Positions 60,501-63,737 of a stretch of 64,000 nt of DNA are shown piece after piece. The notes beneath the pieces were generated by a model. It was not told the DNA's origin. It made no database searches and saw only the letters and a program-made list of their open reading frames with translations. Position 1 is the stretch's first letter, and each line of letters starts with the position of its first letter. The DNA is from Marthasterias glacialis (taxonomy: Eukaryota > Echinodermata > Asteroidea > Forcipulatida > Asteriidae), in assembly GCA_911728455.2 (NCBI GenBank), contig OU452240.1, forward strand, positions 8,513,352 to 8,577,351, written 5' to 3'. The position numbers were made by a program, and so were the translations under genes.

Positions 60501-62906
60501 ACTGAGACCTTTATAGATCAGATCAGGAGCACATGGAAGGGTACTGAGACTGTTATAGATCAGATCAGGAGCACATGGAAGGGTACTGAGACTGTTATAG
60601 ATCAGATCAGGAGCACATTGAGGGGTACTGAGACTGTTTAATGATTTGCTTTGACCTTGGATTTTCATGGATTCTCAGAAGTCTTTAATTCAAAGATTTA
60701 GTAGCCAAAGTGAAAACTCATTTCAGCTAAGTTAATTGATATTAAATAAACGTCTTATAAAACATTTAGTATAACCTGCTTTGATTTAAGCACATCAGTA
60801 CATGTATATAAACTGTTACGTTTCTTTCCAAGAAAAGCAAATAATGATCTAATTCATATTGTTTGCTTACAGCATTAGTTAACTGTTATTTATGAATTTC
60901 TCACGCTTACTCAGATAATTCATCTATCAACTTCAGAATAAGTTTGACTCATCACTCATCTATGTCATCAGAAGTTGATTTTTGGATATTGAACTAACAA
61001 AATGCACAAAGAGTTTTTTTAAATTTGTTTTTGTCATTTCCCTAATTACAGTACAATCAAGTCAATGAAAATGTAGTCAAGGTTTTAGAAAAAGAAGTCA
61101 CATAAATCTTTGACTTAAAGATGTCATGAAGGAATGAACAGTGTATGGTGTCATGCATGAAGGGTGGTTTGTAGCCCTTGTTGTATACCCATTTTCCATA
61201 CTTAAATGCTGGTGTCACTTTCCCAACGTTTCACATGGTGCTCTTTTTTCTATCTTACTACCTACCTCGTTTCTAGATGGTGAATTTATGATCTTAAGAG
61301 AAAGATAAAGTTTTTACATAGGGAGCATCGAGTAGCAGAACTTCAATTTGATTGCAGCTTACAGTACATTTTGCAAAGGGCATGCTAACTTGCCTTATGT
61401 TCTTGCTTGCAGAAGGGTGACAGAAAACAATGCAATTTGCTTTGTGATTGTTATACAATTGTTGTCTGCTGTGATGTGGTCCATGCTGTTTTGGACACCG
61501 AGGGGGCAGATGGCACCCAAGGCGAAGCCGAGGGTGTCCAAAACAGCATGGACCACATATCACAGCAGACAACAATTGTTTTGTTATACCATGGTATTAT
61601 ATTGCAGGATTGTTAAAAAGGCCCTTACCGACATAGTTTGCAGACGACAATATTCAATTCAACAAAAGTGCGTCGATTAGAAATTTTTTATCAACCAAAA
61701 TGTATGAACTGGTCCCTATTGCGAGCATCATATGGAAACTACAGTAGCCTGCATAGTACCAGTGGTTGCATAGTAACACTTTCTCAGGTAGTACCGCTAA
61801 TGTGGTTGTACAGATCAATGGGGACGATGAAATAATGTTCTGAAAACGATCTAGGTAATGGACGCAGGAGACATGACCTCCCTCTTTCTTGGGTGTATTG
61901 CCAACTTCAATATACATATCAATGGGGACGATGAAATGACATTTCTGAGGACAATTCGCCAACATCACTTTTTTGGGAAGACATGAAATTTTGTATTATG
62001 TCACGTGATTGGTTCTCGACCAATTAAAATTCACAATCTAATACCATGGTATAACAAATACTATTGGAACATATTGGTTTATGAAATTTGGTTGTGTTTT
62101 GTAATATTTGCTCACAGATTTACTTAATGTTAAAAGCTTCATGAAGTTGTGGCAAGGAACAGGTTTCTCAATCTCCTATCACTACTTCAAATAAGTGAGG
62201 CAAAAAATCATGATAACGTCCCATCAGCTTTTACTAGTAAATGAGCGGTGCAGCAATTTGTGATTGTGAATGCACACATTTTTGACATAATTGCAAATTG
62301 TTGCTATAGTTTTGTACCTGATATTGTGCACCAGTGAACAGTTTTATGAAATTTGACATTGGAAAGTACAAATATCAGTCTGCAAGATGTGGGCATTGGG
62401 GATGTTGGTATGCTTATGACTTACTCCTGCCATCAGAGGGTTTTACTCATGTTAAAAACATTTTTAGTACTTTGCATAGAGTTGGTGGAGGTACCAATCT
62501 ACTTAATTGAAGTAGTTGTTGTTACTGTTAATGAAAAGGGTCTTAATTGATTTATGCAAAAGATACCATTTCTACCATTATACATATTATACTGAGATCA
62601 ATAGATCCAAAGCAAGAGGACATATCAGCAGTGAGTCCTTTTCCAGCAGTCTTAATGCGTTACCTTATCGAGATACAGAAAGATTAAGGTTATCATAAAC
62701 ACACAATTTTTAATAATAGTGAAACTCATCACTCACTGAGCTCAAGTTCTCATGGGAAAATACTGTTTAAACCTGTGGTCTTGTCGATGGAAAACAAAGT
62801 TGTTTTGTTTATTTTGTTTTGTTTTATTCTCTTTAGTGGTTTATTGAGCTGAAGGATATCAAGGAGTACAAGACAAAGAAGGACATCTTTATGTTGGCTG
62901 AATACG
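408..62906 (+). CDS. MADD: MADD/Rab3-GEP homologue, internal part of gene (20 exons)
   Basis: Exons: 408-597, 3815-3978, 4388-4429, 8646-8979, 19942-20094, 20720-20828, 28898-29078, 31023-31356, 34796-34861, 36578-36715, 37503-37954, 38735-38891, 39925-40045, 40259-40323, 41711-41862, 43101-43208, 45307-45471, 46522-46597, 48019-48125, 62837-62906. Every junction is AG/GT and the phases agree throughout (about 1,061 codons, no stop). Conserved blocks in order: [23 protein letters not shown] and [28 protein letters not shown] with [42 protein letters not shown] and [14 protein letters not shown] and [10 protein letters not shown]. All match vertebrate MADD in order and spacing. The family acts as a Rab3/Rab27 guanine-nucleotide exchange factor in secretory vesicle traffic and binds TNFR1 through its death-domain-like part (established for the family, not shown here). 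The N-terminal DENN module and the 3' end are outside the window. Confidence 0.95.
1063..1837. mobile_element. Non-autonomous DNA transposon, CAATAGACCGATTGC family, copy 1
   Basis: The left end CAATAGACCGATTGCGCG is the inverted complement of the right end GCAATCGGTCTATTG. A full-length second copy lies at 51535-52307, about 773 bp and collinear in the same orientation. No transposase-sized reading frame is present. Near the right end it carries GTCACGTGAC (about 1794-1803). Superfamily not assigned; the target-site duplication is not clear. Confidence 0.8.
1921..2554. mobile_element. TTAA-flanked MITE (piggyBac-like ends), copy 1
   Basis: Begins TTAACCAGTTGCTGC and ends CACCAACTGGTTAA, so the ends are inverted repeats bounded by TTAA. 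Related copies: 18980-19503, 23489-24066, 24908-25527, 30609-30934 and 63738 onward. TTAA target duplication is characteristic of the piggyBac superfamily; the assignment is inferred from that alone. Reading frames inside are short and broken. Confidence 0.75.
2690..3210 (-). mobile_element. Decayed fragment of the Helentron-like family, reverse orientation
   Basis: On the minus strand this region reads in the same order as the repeats at 10.6-18.4 kb: paired TGACATCA-like sites, then a stretch ending cataactcctga, then ggaaaggtcttt-like sequence, and at the far end a GCGCCCTCTGTTAAC motif also present at 12611-12626. Identity is low but the order is conserved over about 500 bp. Confidence 0.55.
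3815..3978 (+). CDS. MADD: MADD exon 2 of window
   Basis: Enters at phase 1, completing a GAT codon with the last G of exon 1, and ends at phase 0 (GAG|gtaagcc). It encodes a hydrophilic linker, [20 protein letters not shown] and onward, ending [10 protein letters not shown]. Not strongly conserved. It is accepted because the frame is open over 55 codons and both splice sites are good. Confidence 0.85.
3979..4387. other. MADD intron 2
   Basis: 409-bp intron between good splice sites (gtaagcc at the donor, tgctgctacag at the acceptor). No repeat or gene seen. Confidence 0.75.
4388..4429 (+). CDS. MADD: MADD microexon (42 nt)
   Basis: Fourteen codons, [14 protein letters not shown], between acceptor gctgctacag and donor AGG|gtatgc. 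It is phase 0 at both ends, so it can be included or skipped without a frame change: exon 2 ends and exon 4 begins at phase 0. It is acidic like the flanking linker. Very short in-frame exons are a common neural splicing feature in animals. No transcript is available here, so inclusion is inferred. Confidence 0.6.
5580..5733 (+). pseudogene. Coding-like fragment of unknown origin
   Basis: A frame that looks protein-like, [20 protein letters not shown] followed by [17 protein letters not shown] and a stop at 5731, stands out against the AT-rich intron. It does not belong to MADD, has no convincing donor, and I do not recognise the family. It could be a processed-pseudogene remnant, a terminal exon of an alternative transcript, or chance. 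Confidence 0.25.
6028..6475. mobile_element. Two-part hairpin MITE, copy 1
   Basis: Part one: about 40-bp inverted ends, from ATATAACACCCAATCAGATC near 6034 to its complement ending near 6303, each carrying the ATTTGATTGG / CCAATCAAAT box. Part two: a hairpin (6306-6475) with arms around AATATTTTC and GATGGAATGTTCCATTCAA and tip TTGGCTTTGCC. A second copy with the same two parts lies in the opposite orientation at about 45505-45933. Non-autonomous. Confidence 0.75.
7359..7550. mobile_element. Short MITE with TAATTTTATGGTGCTGCTTAC ends
   Basis: Left end aattttatggtgctgcttac (7362-7381) is the near-exact inverted complement of gtaagcagcatcataaaatt (7527-7546). A related, more diverged element with GGGCCTAATTTCATGGCACT ends is at about 34576-34709. 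No coding capacity. Confidence 0.7.
8646..8979 (+). CDS. MADD: MADD exon 4 of window
   Basis: 334 nt, phase 0 in and phase 1 out (ATA G|gtatgt). Encodes a Ser/Thr/Pro-rich, mostly acidic linker ([20 protein letters not shown] near its start), then a short more ordered stretch, [16 protein letters not shown], and a basic proline block [19 protein letters not shown]. It corresponds to the poorly conserved phospho-linker of vertebrate MADD and is probably disordered. Confidence 0.9.
9090..9535. mobile_element. Hairpin MITE with TTATAACACCTC ends
   Basis: A hairpin at about 9092-9245 (arms around catatggactggc / gccagtccatatg and ccaggagaggg / ccctctcctgg) abuts a segment bounded by ttataacacctc (about 9248) and gaggtgtgttataa (about 9531). 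CACGTG at 9472-9477 is followed by CCAATCAGG at 9490. Same plan as the elements near 6.0, 20.3, 27.7, 35.9, 38.2, 45.5 and 61.4 kb. Confidence 0.65.
10588..12775 (+). mobile_element. Helentron/HINE-like element, tandem copy A
   Basis: The 5' end has three small hairpins built on AGGTGTTCGG...CCGAA(C/G)ACCT (10588-10617, 10639-10666, 10673-10700), then a CTT microsatellite. The body has doubled TGACGTCA (about 10840-10860) and CTTCCGGTT...AACCGGAAG palindromes. The 3' end has CCGAACACCT (about 12734-12743), a perfect hairpin AGTTTTTGTGA/TCACAAAAACT and, six bases on, CTAG. Inverted sub-terminal repeats plus a 3' hairpin shortly before CTAG is the layout of non-autonomous Helitron/Helentron elements. 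No Rep/helicase frame is present. Family assignment is inferred. Confidence 0.65.
13580..15507. mobile_element. TA-flanked non-autonomous DNA transposon (1928 bp), nested
   Basis: Ends CCGTAATTTTCGGCCCATAA and TTATGGGCCGAAAATTACGG are perfect inverted repeats, flanked by TA on both sides (13578-13579, 15508-15509). The GCGGCTTATGGGCCG motif recurs beside both ends. TA duplication fits the Tc1/mariner superfamily (inferred). No frame exceeds about 85 codons, so there is no transposase. It sits inside copy B and is therefore the younger insertion. Confidence 0.8.
16370..16760. repeat. 129-bp tandem repeats inside copy B
   Basis: Three units of about 129 bp; the CTACTTCC-type palindrome starts at 16435, 16564 and about 16694. 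Each unit carries ggttagggaaggtccttctc, a run of cattgcgtgacctctgtgac type, and the palindrome CTACTTCCGGTC-AAACCGGAAGTAG. Confidence 0.85.
16891..18450 (+). mobile_element. Helentron/HINE-like element, tandem copy C
   Basis: Starts after the CTAG of copy B with tttttacttcttcttcttctt. The 5' body matches copies A and B more loosely (TGATGTCATGATGACATCA instead of perfect TGACGTCA). It holds five 129-bp repeats (about 17640-18250) and ends with CCGAACACCT then TTTTTGTGATGCCATAAAAA (about 18413-18443), a slightly degraded hairpin. Confidence 0.6.
17640..18250. repeat. 129-bp tandem repeats inside copy C
   Basis: Five units; palindromes start at 17693, 17822, 17951, 18081 and 18210, so the spacing is 129-130 bp. 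Unit content is as in copy B. The fourth unit has lost the left half (CTACTTAAGATC). Confidence 0.85.
18980..19503. mobile_element. TTAA-flanked MITE, copy 2 (reverse)
   Basis: Left end TTGACCAGTTGGGTGCCGG, right end CTTGGCGGCAACTGGTTAA. Oriented opposite to the copy at 1921. Both strands carry only fragmentary frames. Confidence 0.7.
19942..20094 (+). CDS. MADD: MADD exon 5 of window
   Basis: 153 nt, phase 1 on both sides, hence a possible cassette exon. Encodes a Ser/Pro/Asp linker ([20 protein letters not shown]) ending in a basic block [15 protein letters not shown]. Acceptor attgtacag, donor AGAG|gtaagg. Confidence 0.85.
20095..20719. other. MADD intron 5
   Basis: 625-bp intron almost filled by a hairpin MITE (about 20305-20655). 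Confidence 0.75.
20305..20655. mobile_element. Hairpin MITE
   Basis: CCTCCAATCAGA box at the left (about 20311); a long imperfect hairpin at the right (20516-20652: gttatcatactcgcgcttgg pairing with ccggcgcttgagtgataac, tip TTGGCCTTCGGCCACG). No coding capacity. Same plan as the elements at 9.1 and 27.7 kb. Confidence 0.65.
20720..20828 (+). CDS. MADD: MADD exon 6 of window
   Basis: 109 nt, phase 1 in, phase 2 out (CCC AAC AG|gtatgt). Basic/serine-rich: [20 protein letters not shown] then [14 protein letters not shown]. It aligns with the [20 protein letters not shown] segment of vertebrate MADD, immediately before the FLKEVV block. Confidence 0.9.
23489..24066. mobile_element. TTAA-flanked MITE, copy 3
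   Basis: TTAACCAATTGCCGCC at the left, GGCGCCAACTGGTTAA at the right; same orientation as copies 1 and 4. A 174-codon minus-strand frame overlaps its left part but looks accidental. Confidence 0.75.
24908..25527. mobile_element. TTAA-flanked MITE, copy 4
   Basis: TTAACCAGTTGCCGCCAGGA at the left, GGCGGCTACTGGTTAA at the right. The best-preserved copy. Near the right end it has a small expansion of an 8-bp unit, aaacatgt, four times (about 25478-25507). Confidence 0.8.
27690..28020. mobile_element. Hairpin MITE
   Basis: Hairpin at about 27715-27810 (tattgaaaaatgtagtgc pairing with gcactacatttttcaata), then GACCAATCAGAAGC at about 27998-28011. Same hairpin-plus-CCAATCAG plan as other elements of the window; outer boundaries uncertain. 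Confidence 0.5.
28898..29078 (+). CDS. MADD: MADD exon 7 of window
   Basis: 181 nt, phase 2 in, phase 0 out (ACG|gtaaga). Encodes [20 protein letters not shown] then [17 protein letters not shown]. It aligns well with the [20 protein letters not shown]...RLLESEQLR block of vertebrate MADD, the start of the conserved C-terminal half. Confidence 0.95.
29655..30100 (+). repeat. Two head-to-tail copies of a tRNA-derived SINE
   Basis: Both copies share ggcttctgactNgcaccc, aaaatagggagac, a tRNA-like segment (29722-29793 and 29987-30058) and a tail with aattgaatt. The tRNA-like part has the A-box TAGCTCAGTTGGTAGAGC and B-box GGTTCAAATCC in copy two; copy one is degraded in both. In copy two the acceptor arms GACGAGA / TCTAGTC pair at 6 of 7 positions, but the anticodon arm does not pair, so this is not a working tRNA gene. 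Copy one has an anticodon loop resembling ACGTTAA (GUU, Asn-like). Confidence 0.7.
30609..30934. mobile_element. TTAA-flanked MITE, copy 5 (short, reverse)
   Basis: TTAACCAGTTAACCAGATAAC at the left (the end motif is duplicated), GGTGGCAACTGGTTAA at the right. Only 326 bp, so it has lost roughly 300 bp of the interior relative to copies 1 and 4. Confidence 0.7.
31023..31356 (+). CDS. MADD: MADD exon 8 of window
   Basis: 334 nt, phase 0 in, phase 1 out (GCT ATA G|gtgagg). [40 protein letters not shown], then a variable stretch and [11 protein letters not shown]. These match the KVYKGMLDLLKCTVLSLEQ, LLEIAQTHYYSKEPD and LKEENFIASIG blocks of vertebrate MADD in order. The most strongly conserved exon of the middle region. 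Confidence 0.97.
31357..34795. other. MADD intron 8 (3.4 kb)
   Basis: Mostly unremarkable AT-rich sequence; a C homopolymer at about 33393-33405 and a small MITE (34576-34709) near the 3' end. No gene seen. Confidence 0.8.
34576..34709. mobile_element. Short MITE with GGGCCTAATTTCATGG ends
   Basis: Left cctgggcctaatttcatggc and, on the other strand from the right end, cctggggtcaacttcacagc are diverged inverted repeats. Shares its end motif with 7359-7550. Confidence 0.55.
34796..34861 (+). CDS. MADD: MADD exon 9 of window
   Basis: 66 nt, phase 1 on both sides. [20 protein letters not shown] then R. Length divisible by three and symmetric phases make it a cassette candidate. Acceptor atatttcag, donor AGAG|gtatgt. 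Confidence 0.8.
34990..35345 (+). pseudogene. Decayed DIRS-like retrotransposon RT fragment
   Basis: Reading across several frames gives the order PKK, then an N-L..LNKFI-like stretch, a Q-P-G-type spacer, [12 protein letters not shown], then [18 protein letters not shown]. This is the reverse transcriptase layout (PKKDGG, LN..I, LDL.DAYFHVPI, RF.W.G) of DIRS-type tyrosine-recombinase retrotransposons. Stops and frameshifts break it. No recombinase domain or terminal repeats are visible. The Ty3 class is the main alternative; the YFHVPI / KFVRF form favours DIRS. Confidence 0.6.
35895..36460. mobile_element. Hairpin MITE
   Basis: Long hairpin at 35903-36071: gggaataaaagagt pairs with actcttttattccc, cgtggccgtgtgataaggga pairs with tccctttatcacacggccac, tip CCTCGCCTTTGGCTCGG. 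The right side carries CATGTGACC (about 36395) and ACCAATAGGAATG (about 36413). Same plan as the other hairpin MITEs. Confidence 0.7.
36578..36715 (+). CDS. MADD: MADD exon 10 of window
   Basis: 138 nt, phase 1 on both sides. [20 protein letters not shown] then [20 protein letters not shown], ending GVAVTG: an acidic half followed by a Gly/Ala/Val half. Not conserved with vertebrates as far as I can judge; cassette candidate. Good splice sites (ttccacag, ACAG|gtaatt). Confidence 0.8.
36716..37502. other. MADD intron 10
   Basis: 787-bp intron, AT-rich, no recognisable element. Confidence 0.75.
37503..37954 (+). CDS. MADD: MADD exon 11 of window
   Basis: 452 nt, the longest exon here; phase 1 in, phase 0 out (AAT GGG|gtatgt). 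Acidic/Ser/Thr-rich, with [37 protein letters not shown] and [12 protein letters not shown]. These match the [20 protein letters not shown] and TLSDSEIETN segments of vertebrate MADD. Probably a disordered, phosphorylatable region. Confidence 0.95.
37955..38734. other. MADD intron 11
   Basis: 780-bp intron holding a hairpin-type MITE (about 38205-38540). Confidence 0.75.
38205..38540. mobile_element. Hairpin-type MITE
   Basis: Inverted pair tcgataattttt / aaaattatcg (about 38253-38292) around cactgagatgaagtcgagg; gtttaaacacgg near 38226 mirrors cgtttaaacatgg near 38456. CACGTG at 38470-38475 is followed by GACCAATCAGAATGG at about 38487. Boundaries approximate. Confidence 0.5.
38735..38891 (+). 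CDS. MADD: MADD exon 12 of window
   Basis: 157 nt, phase 0 in, phase 1 out. Begins [20 protein letters not shown] and ends HYVFEALIG, which aligns with VYLYEGLLG of vertebrate MADD. The first two thirds (basic, two cysteines, then [10 protein letters not shown]) are not clearly conserved. Acceptor tttgtttgcag, donor ATTG|gtaaat. Confidence 0.9.
38892..39924. other. MADD intron 12
   Basis: About half is a 0.5-kb palindrome (39331-39829). The acceptor of exon 13 lies 95 bp beyond it. Confidence 0.8.
39331..39829. repeat. Long inverted repeat (fold-back element), arms about 200 bp
   Basis: Outer arms ggtttggtgaattactaagt and actaagtaattcacaaaacc; inner arms ggtcacttgctcacatggct and agccatgtaagcaagtgacc, then ggattccttctgtgac / gtcacagaaggaatcc. 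The spacer is about 90 bp (about 39530-39625). Arm identity looks high with small gaps. Likely a fold-back transposon or MITE. No frame of interest. Confidence 0.8.
39925..40045 (+). CDS. MADD: MADD exon 13 of window
   Basis: 121 nt, phase 1 in, phase 2 out (CAT AG|gtaagt). [20 protein letters not shown] then [14 protein letters not shown]. Near identical to [34 protein letters not shown] of vertebrate MADD. Confidence 0.97.
40259..40323 (+). CDS. MADD: MADD exon 14 of window
   Basis: 65 nt, phase 2 in, phase 1 out. [20 protein letters not shown] then LA; matches [22 protein letters not shown] of vertebrates. Confidence 0.95.
40324..41710. other. MADD intron 14
   Basis: 1.4-kb AT-rich intron; nothing recognisable. 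Confidence 0.75.
41711..41862 (+). CDS. MADD: MADD exon 15 of window
   Basis: 152 nt, phase 1 in, phase 0 out (TTG|gtatga). [20 protein letters not shown] then [20 protein letters not shown]. It matches the LISYMLLMKVNKNDIRKKVR and RLMGKSHIGLVYSQQINEVL stretch of vertebrates. Confidence 0.97.
41863..43100. other. MADD intron 15
   Basis: 1.2-kb intron with a short retroposon-tail-like hairpin (42070-42100). No gene I can defend; 42480-42800 has some less AT-rich sequence but only unrecognised short frames. Confidence 0.75.
43101..43208 (+). CDS. MADD: MADD exon 16 of window
   Basis: 108 nt, phase 0 on both sides. [20 protein letters not shown] then FME; matches [23 protein letters not shown]. 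Confidence 0.97.
43560..43635 (-). repeat. Truncated tRNA-derived SINE head
   Basis: On the minus strand it reads GTGGTTTAGTTGTTCAGACA (A-box-like) and, about 35 bases on, GGATTTGAGTC (B-box-like). It is the counterpart of the better preserved copy at 52410-52480 and runs straight into the satellite. Confidence 0.55.
43632..44985. repeat. 56-bp satellite array, about 24 copies
   Basis: Consensus pieces in order: GATTAGACCACAAGTGTGCC, CGGTGACATGACAAGGGG, CAGTTCAAATCATGTCAT. Units are 55-57 bp and differ by a few bases (AAATCC/AAATCATG, GGGG/GGGGT). The first unit overlaps the truncated SINE, and similar sequence (ctgccaggtagcttgaggcagttcaaatcc) follows the SINE head at 52480, so the unit derives from the region next to the SINE tRNA head. 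Confidence 0.9.
45307..45471 (+). CDS. MADD: MADD exon 17 of window
   Basis: 165 nt, phase 0 on both sides. [55 protein letters not shown]; close to the CDDCVVLRSN and [21 protein letters not shown] stretches of vertebrates. Start of the death-domain-like region. Confidence 0.97.
45472..46521. other. MADD intron 17
   Basis: 1.05-kb intron holding copy 2 of the two-part hairpin MITE (45505-45933). The rest is AT-rich with nothing named. Confidence 0.8.
45505..45933. mobile_element. Two-part hairpin MITE, copy 2 (reverse of 6028-6475)
   Basis: Hairpin first (acaaataatgaatg ... cattcattattttg-like ends, centre gagttgaaagatggaatg), then the segment between ATATAACATCCAAGTAGATC (about 45658) and its complement ending GGGTGTTATGTAGG (about 45931). 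CACGTG at 45873-45878 precedes CCTCCAATCAAATGAC. Confidence 0.75.
46522..46597 (+). CDS. MADD: MADD exon 18 of window
   Basis: 76 nt, phase 0 in, phase 1 out. [20 protein letters not shown] then NGITG; matches [20 protein letters not shown]. The donor is GGAG|GTAAAT, with A rather than G at position +5, hence weaker than the decoys just downstream. Confidence 0.95.
46598..48018. other. MADD intron 18
   Basis: 1.4-kb intron; a 26-bp minisatellite fills the first half (to about 47360). The second half (47360-48010) is ordinary AT-rich sequence. Confidence 0.85.
46600..47360. repeat. 26-bp minisatellite beginning at the exon 18 donor
   Basis: Consensus cacaggttaaatctactggg followed by gtaagt. 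The centre (46760-47300) has about 21 regular units. The outer parts are diverged (aagggataaatccactggg type). Diverged periods can be followed back to the real donor (cactggaggtaaatctggg). Confidence 0.9.
48019..48125 (+). CDS. MADD: MADD exon 19 of window
   Basis: 107 nt, phase 1 in, phase 0 out (AAG|gtatgt). [20 protein letters not shown] then [16 protein letters not shown]; matches [20 protein letters not shown] and LQVTLEGINLKF. Start of the PH-like C-terminal segment. Confidence 0.97.
51535..52307. mobile_element. Non-autonomous DNA transposon, CAATAGACCGATTGC family, copy 2
   Basis: AATAGACCGATTGCGCGA at the left, TGCGCAATCAGTCTATT at the right. Collinear with 1063-1837 along its whole length (both carry tccgacgccggtagtgcat and ccgcgatca). 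Confidence 0.8.
52310..52545 (-). repeat. tRNA-derived SINE
   Basis: The minus strand shows TCTCGGTAGTCTAGTTGGCA (A-box) and, after a 30-bp gap, GTGGGTTCGAATCCCAACTG (B-box) at 52410-52480, followed by a tail containing tgtgaattttttttcacaag. No intact anticodon arm; a SINE rather than a tRNA gene. It abuts the right end of the transposon at 51535-52307. Confidence 0.7.
53508..53603. repeat. Near-perfect 96-bp hairpin
   Basis: Arms of 42 bp (gacgatagcgggcgtcccac and onward) with two mismatches and an 11-base loop (ctcagcgatga). The arms include GACCGGTC, itself palindromic. Possibly the hairpin end of a MITE; no partner end identified. Confidence 0.8.
56161..56809. mobile_element. Inverted-repeat DNA transposon (649 bp) with six CACGAACTAGCAC-type sites
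   Basis: Ends CATATCGTCACCGACGCCAC and, on the other strand, CATATCGTCACTGACACCAC form about 30-bp inverted repeats. The motif CACGAACTAGCAC or close variants occurs at 56179, 56360, 56437 and 56562 and inverted near 56511 and 56778. No transposase frame. Confidence 0.75.
58093..58334. repeat. 23-bp minisatellite, 11 copies
   Basis: Unit accatacaacctcttacctc + tac, eleven virtually identical copies. The top strand has no G at all through the array. The high identity suggests recent expansion. Confidence 0.95.
59297..60640. repeat. 42-bp minisatellite, about 32 copies
   Basis: Unit atagatcagatcaggagcac, att(g/t)(a/g)agggtactgagac, (tg/ct)tt. Few variant positions (attgaag, atggaag, attgagg; actgtt, accttt). 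A 2-bp deletion at about 59846 shifts the phase of the open frame. Because 42 is a multiple of 3, both strands stay open. Confidence 0.95.
61430..62065. mobile_element. Hairpin MITE
   Basis: Hairpin at about 61447-61580: caattgttgtctgctgtgat pairs with atcacagcagacaacaattg, gtggtccatgctgttttgga pairs with tccaaaacagcatggaccac, tip around ggcacccaaggcgaagcc. On the right side CACGTG (62002-62007) touches ATTGG, and taccatggtataaca (about 62043) mirrors ttataccatggta (61584). Confidence 0.65.
62837..62906 (+). CDS. MADD: MADD exon 20 of window
   Basis: 70 nt, phase 0 in, phase 1 out (TAC G|gtaagt). [20 protein letters not shown] then AEY; matches the [20 protein letters not shown] segment that follows exon 19 in vertebrates. 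Acceptor attctctttag. The remaining C-terminal exons must lie beyond 64000. Confidence 0.9.
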
Positions 62907-63059
62907 GTAAGTAATCATATGATGTTTTTGCACTGTTACATTTTAAAAGCTGTATTATTAAATGCATTCATGGTTTCTCAGAAGAAACAATGAATGAATA
63001 ATAGTTATTATTATAATAACTATTATTATTAATATTTCGTGATTATCACAAAACGCAAA

Positions 63060-63737
63060 TGAAAGATCTCATTTTCCTTTGTGCTGGTAATTCCTCAAGT
63101 CGGGCTACATCCCGTAGCCTTAAATCTCAAGGATCTTTCTCAGGATCCTATCTGTTCCCTAAAGTGCCACCTTCTGCAGCAGATCTACCCGCACAGTTGT
63201 GCCTATTTGATCTAGATGCTTCTCAAGTGCCTTCAGAATGGTGCCAAGTGTTCCAACCACCTCATGGACTGCTTTCACTTTCACCTACCAAACCTTACAA
63301 AGTTCCTTTTTGAAGTCCTAATACTTGTGGATCTTTTTCATCTCCTTAGAAGCTACCCTTATGTCACCTGGCACAGCTGTTTCAGTAAGATGACTCGTCT
63401 TCCTTGATTTATCTAAGACTACAACATCCGGACATCTATGTTTTTCTAACATGATCAGTCTGAATGTTGGATTCCCAGAGGATCTTGACCTGGTGGGTCC
63501 CTACATCTTTCTCTGGAACATGGTCGTACCACTTGGCATGCACCTGGACACCATACTTCTTACACAGATCCCAGTGAATCACCTTGGCCACCTTGTCATG
63601 CCTTCTTTTATACTCCGTCTGGACCATCTCACTATATTCGCTGACAATATAACATACAGTCTCTTCTGCCTTATTACACATTCTACACATGGGAGAGACA
63701 TTTACATTCTCTGTCTTCGCCTTTATTACATTTGCCC
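63060..63737 (-). pseudogene. Decayed non-LTR retrotransposon pol, C-terminal part
   Basis: Minus-strand translation gives CRMCNKAEETVCYIVSEYSE, HDKVAKVIHWDLCKKYGVQV, HAKWYDHVPE and, after a frameshift near 63440, VVVLDKSRKTSHL, AVPGDIRVASKE, VVGTLGTILKALEKHL. This is the zinc-knuckle and C-terminal region found after the reverse transcriptase in many invertebrate LINE-type elements. At least three stop codons and the frameshift show it is dead. The upstream (RT) part is cut off by the MITE insertion at 63738. Confidence 0.85.

Larger units (their letters stand above)
48126..62836. other. MADD intron 19 (14.7 kb)
   Basis: The largest intron here. In order: unassigned AT-rich sequence (48126-51534), a DNA transposon (51535-52307), a minus-strand tRNA-SINE (52310-52545), a small perfect hairpin (53508-53603), unassigned sequence to 56160, an inverted-repeat transposon (56161-56809), 23-bp (58093-58334) and 42-bp (59297-60640) minisatellites, and a hairpin MITE (about 61430-62065). 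No second gene detected. Confidence 0.85.

Noticed and set aside
59291..60668. Long frames of 194, 259 and 275 codons on both strands as genes
   Set aside because: They are products of a 42-bp repeat whose unit length is divisible by three; no start context, splice sites or non-repeat coding sequence.
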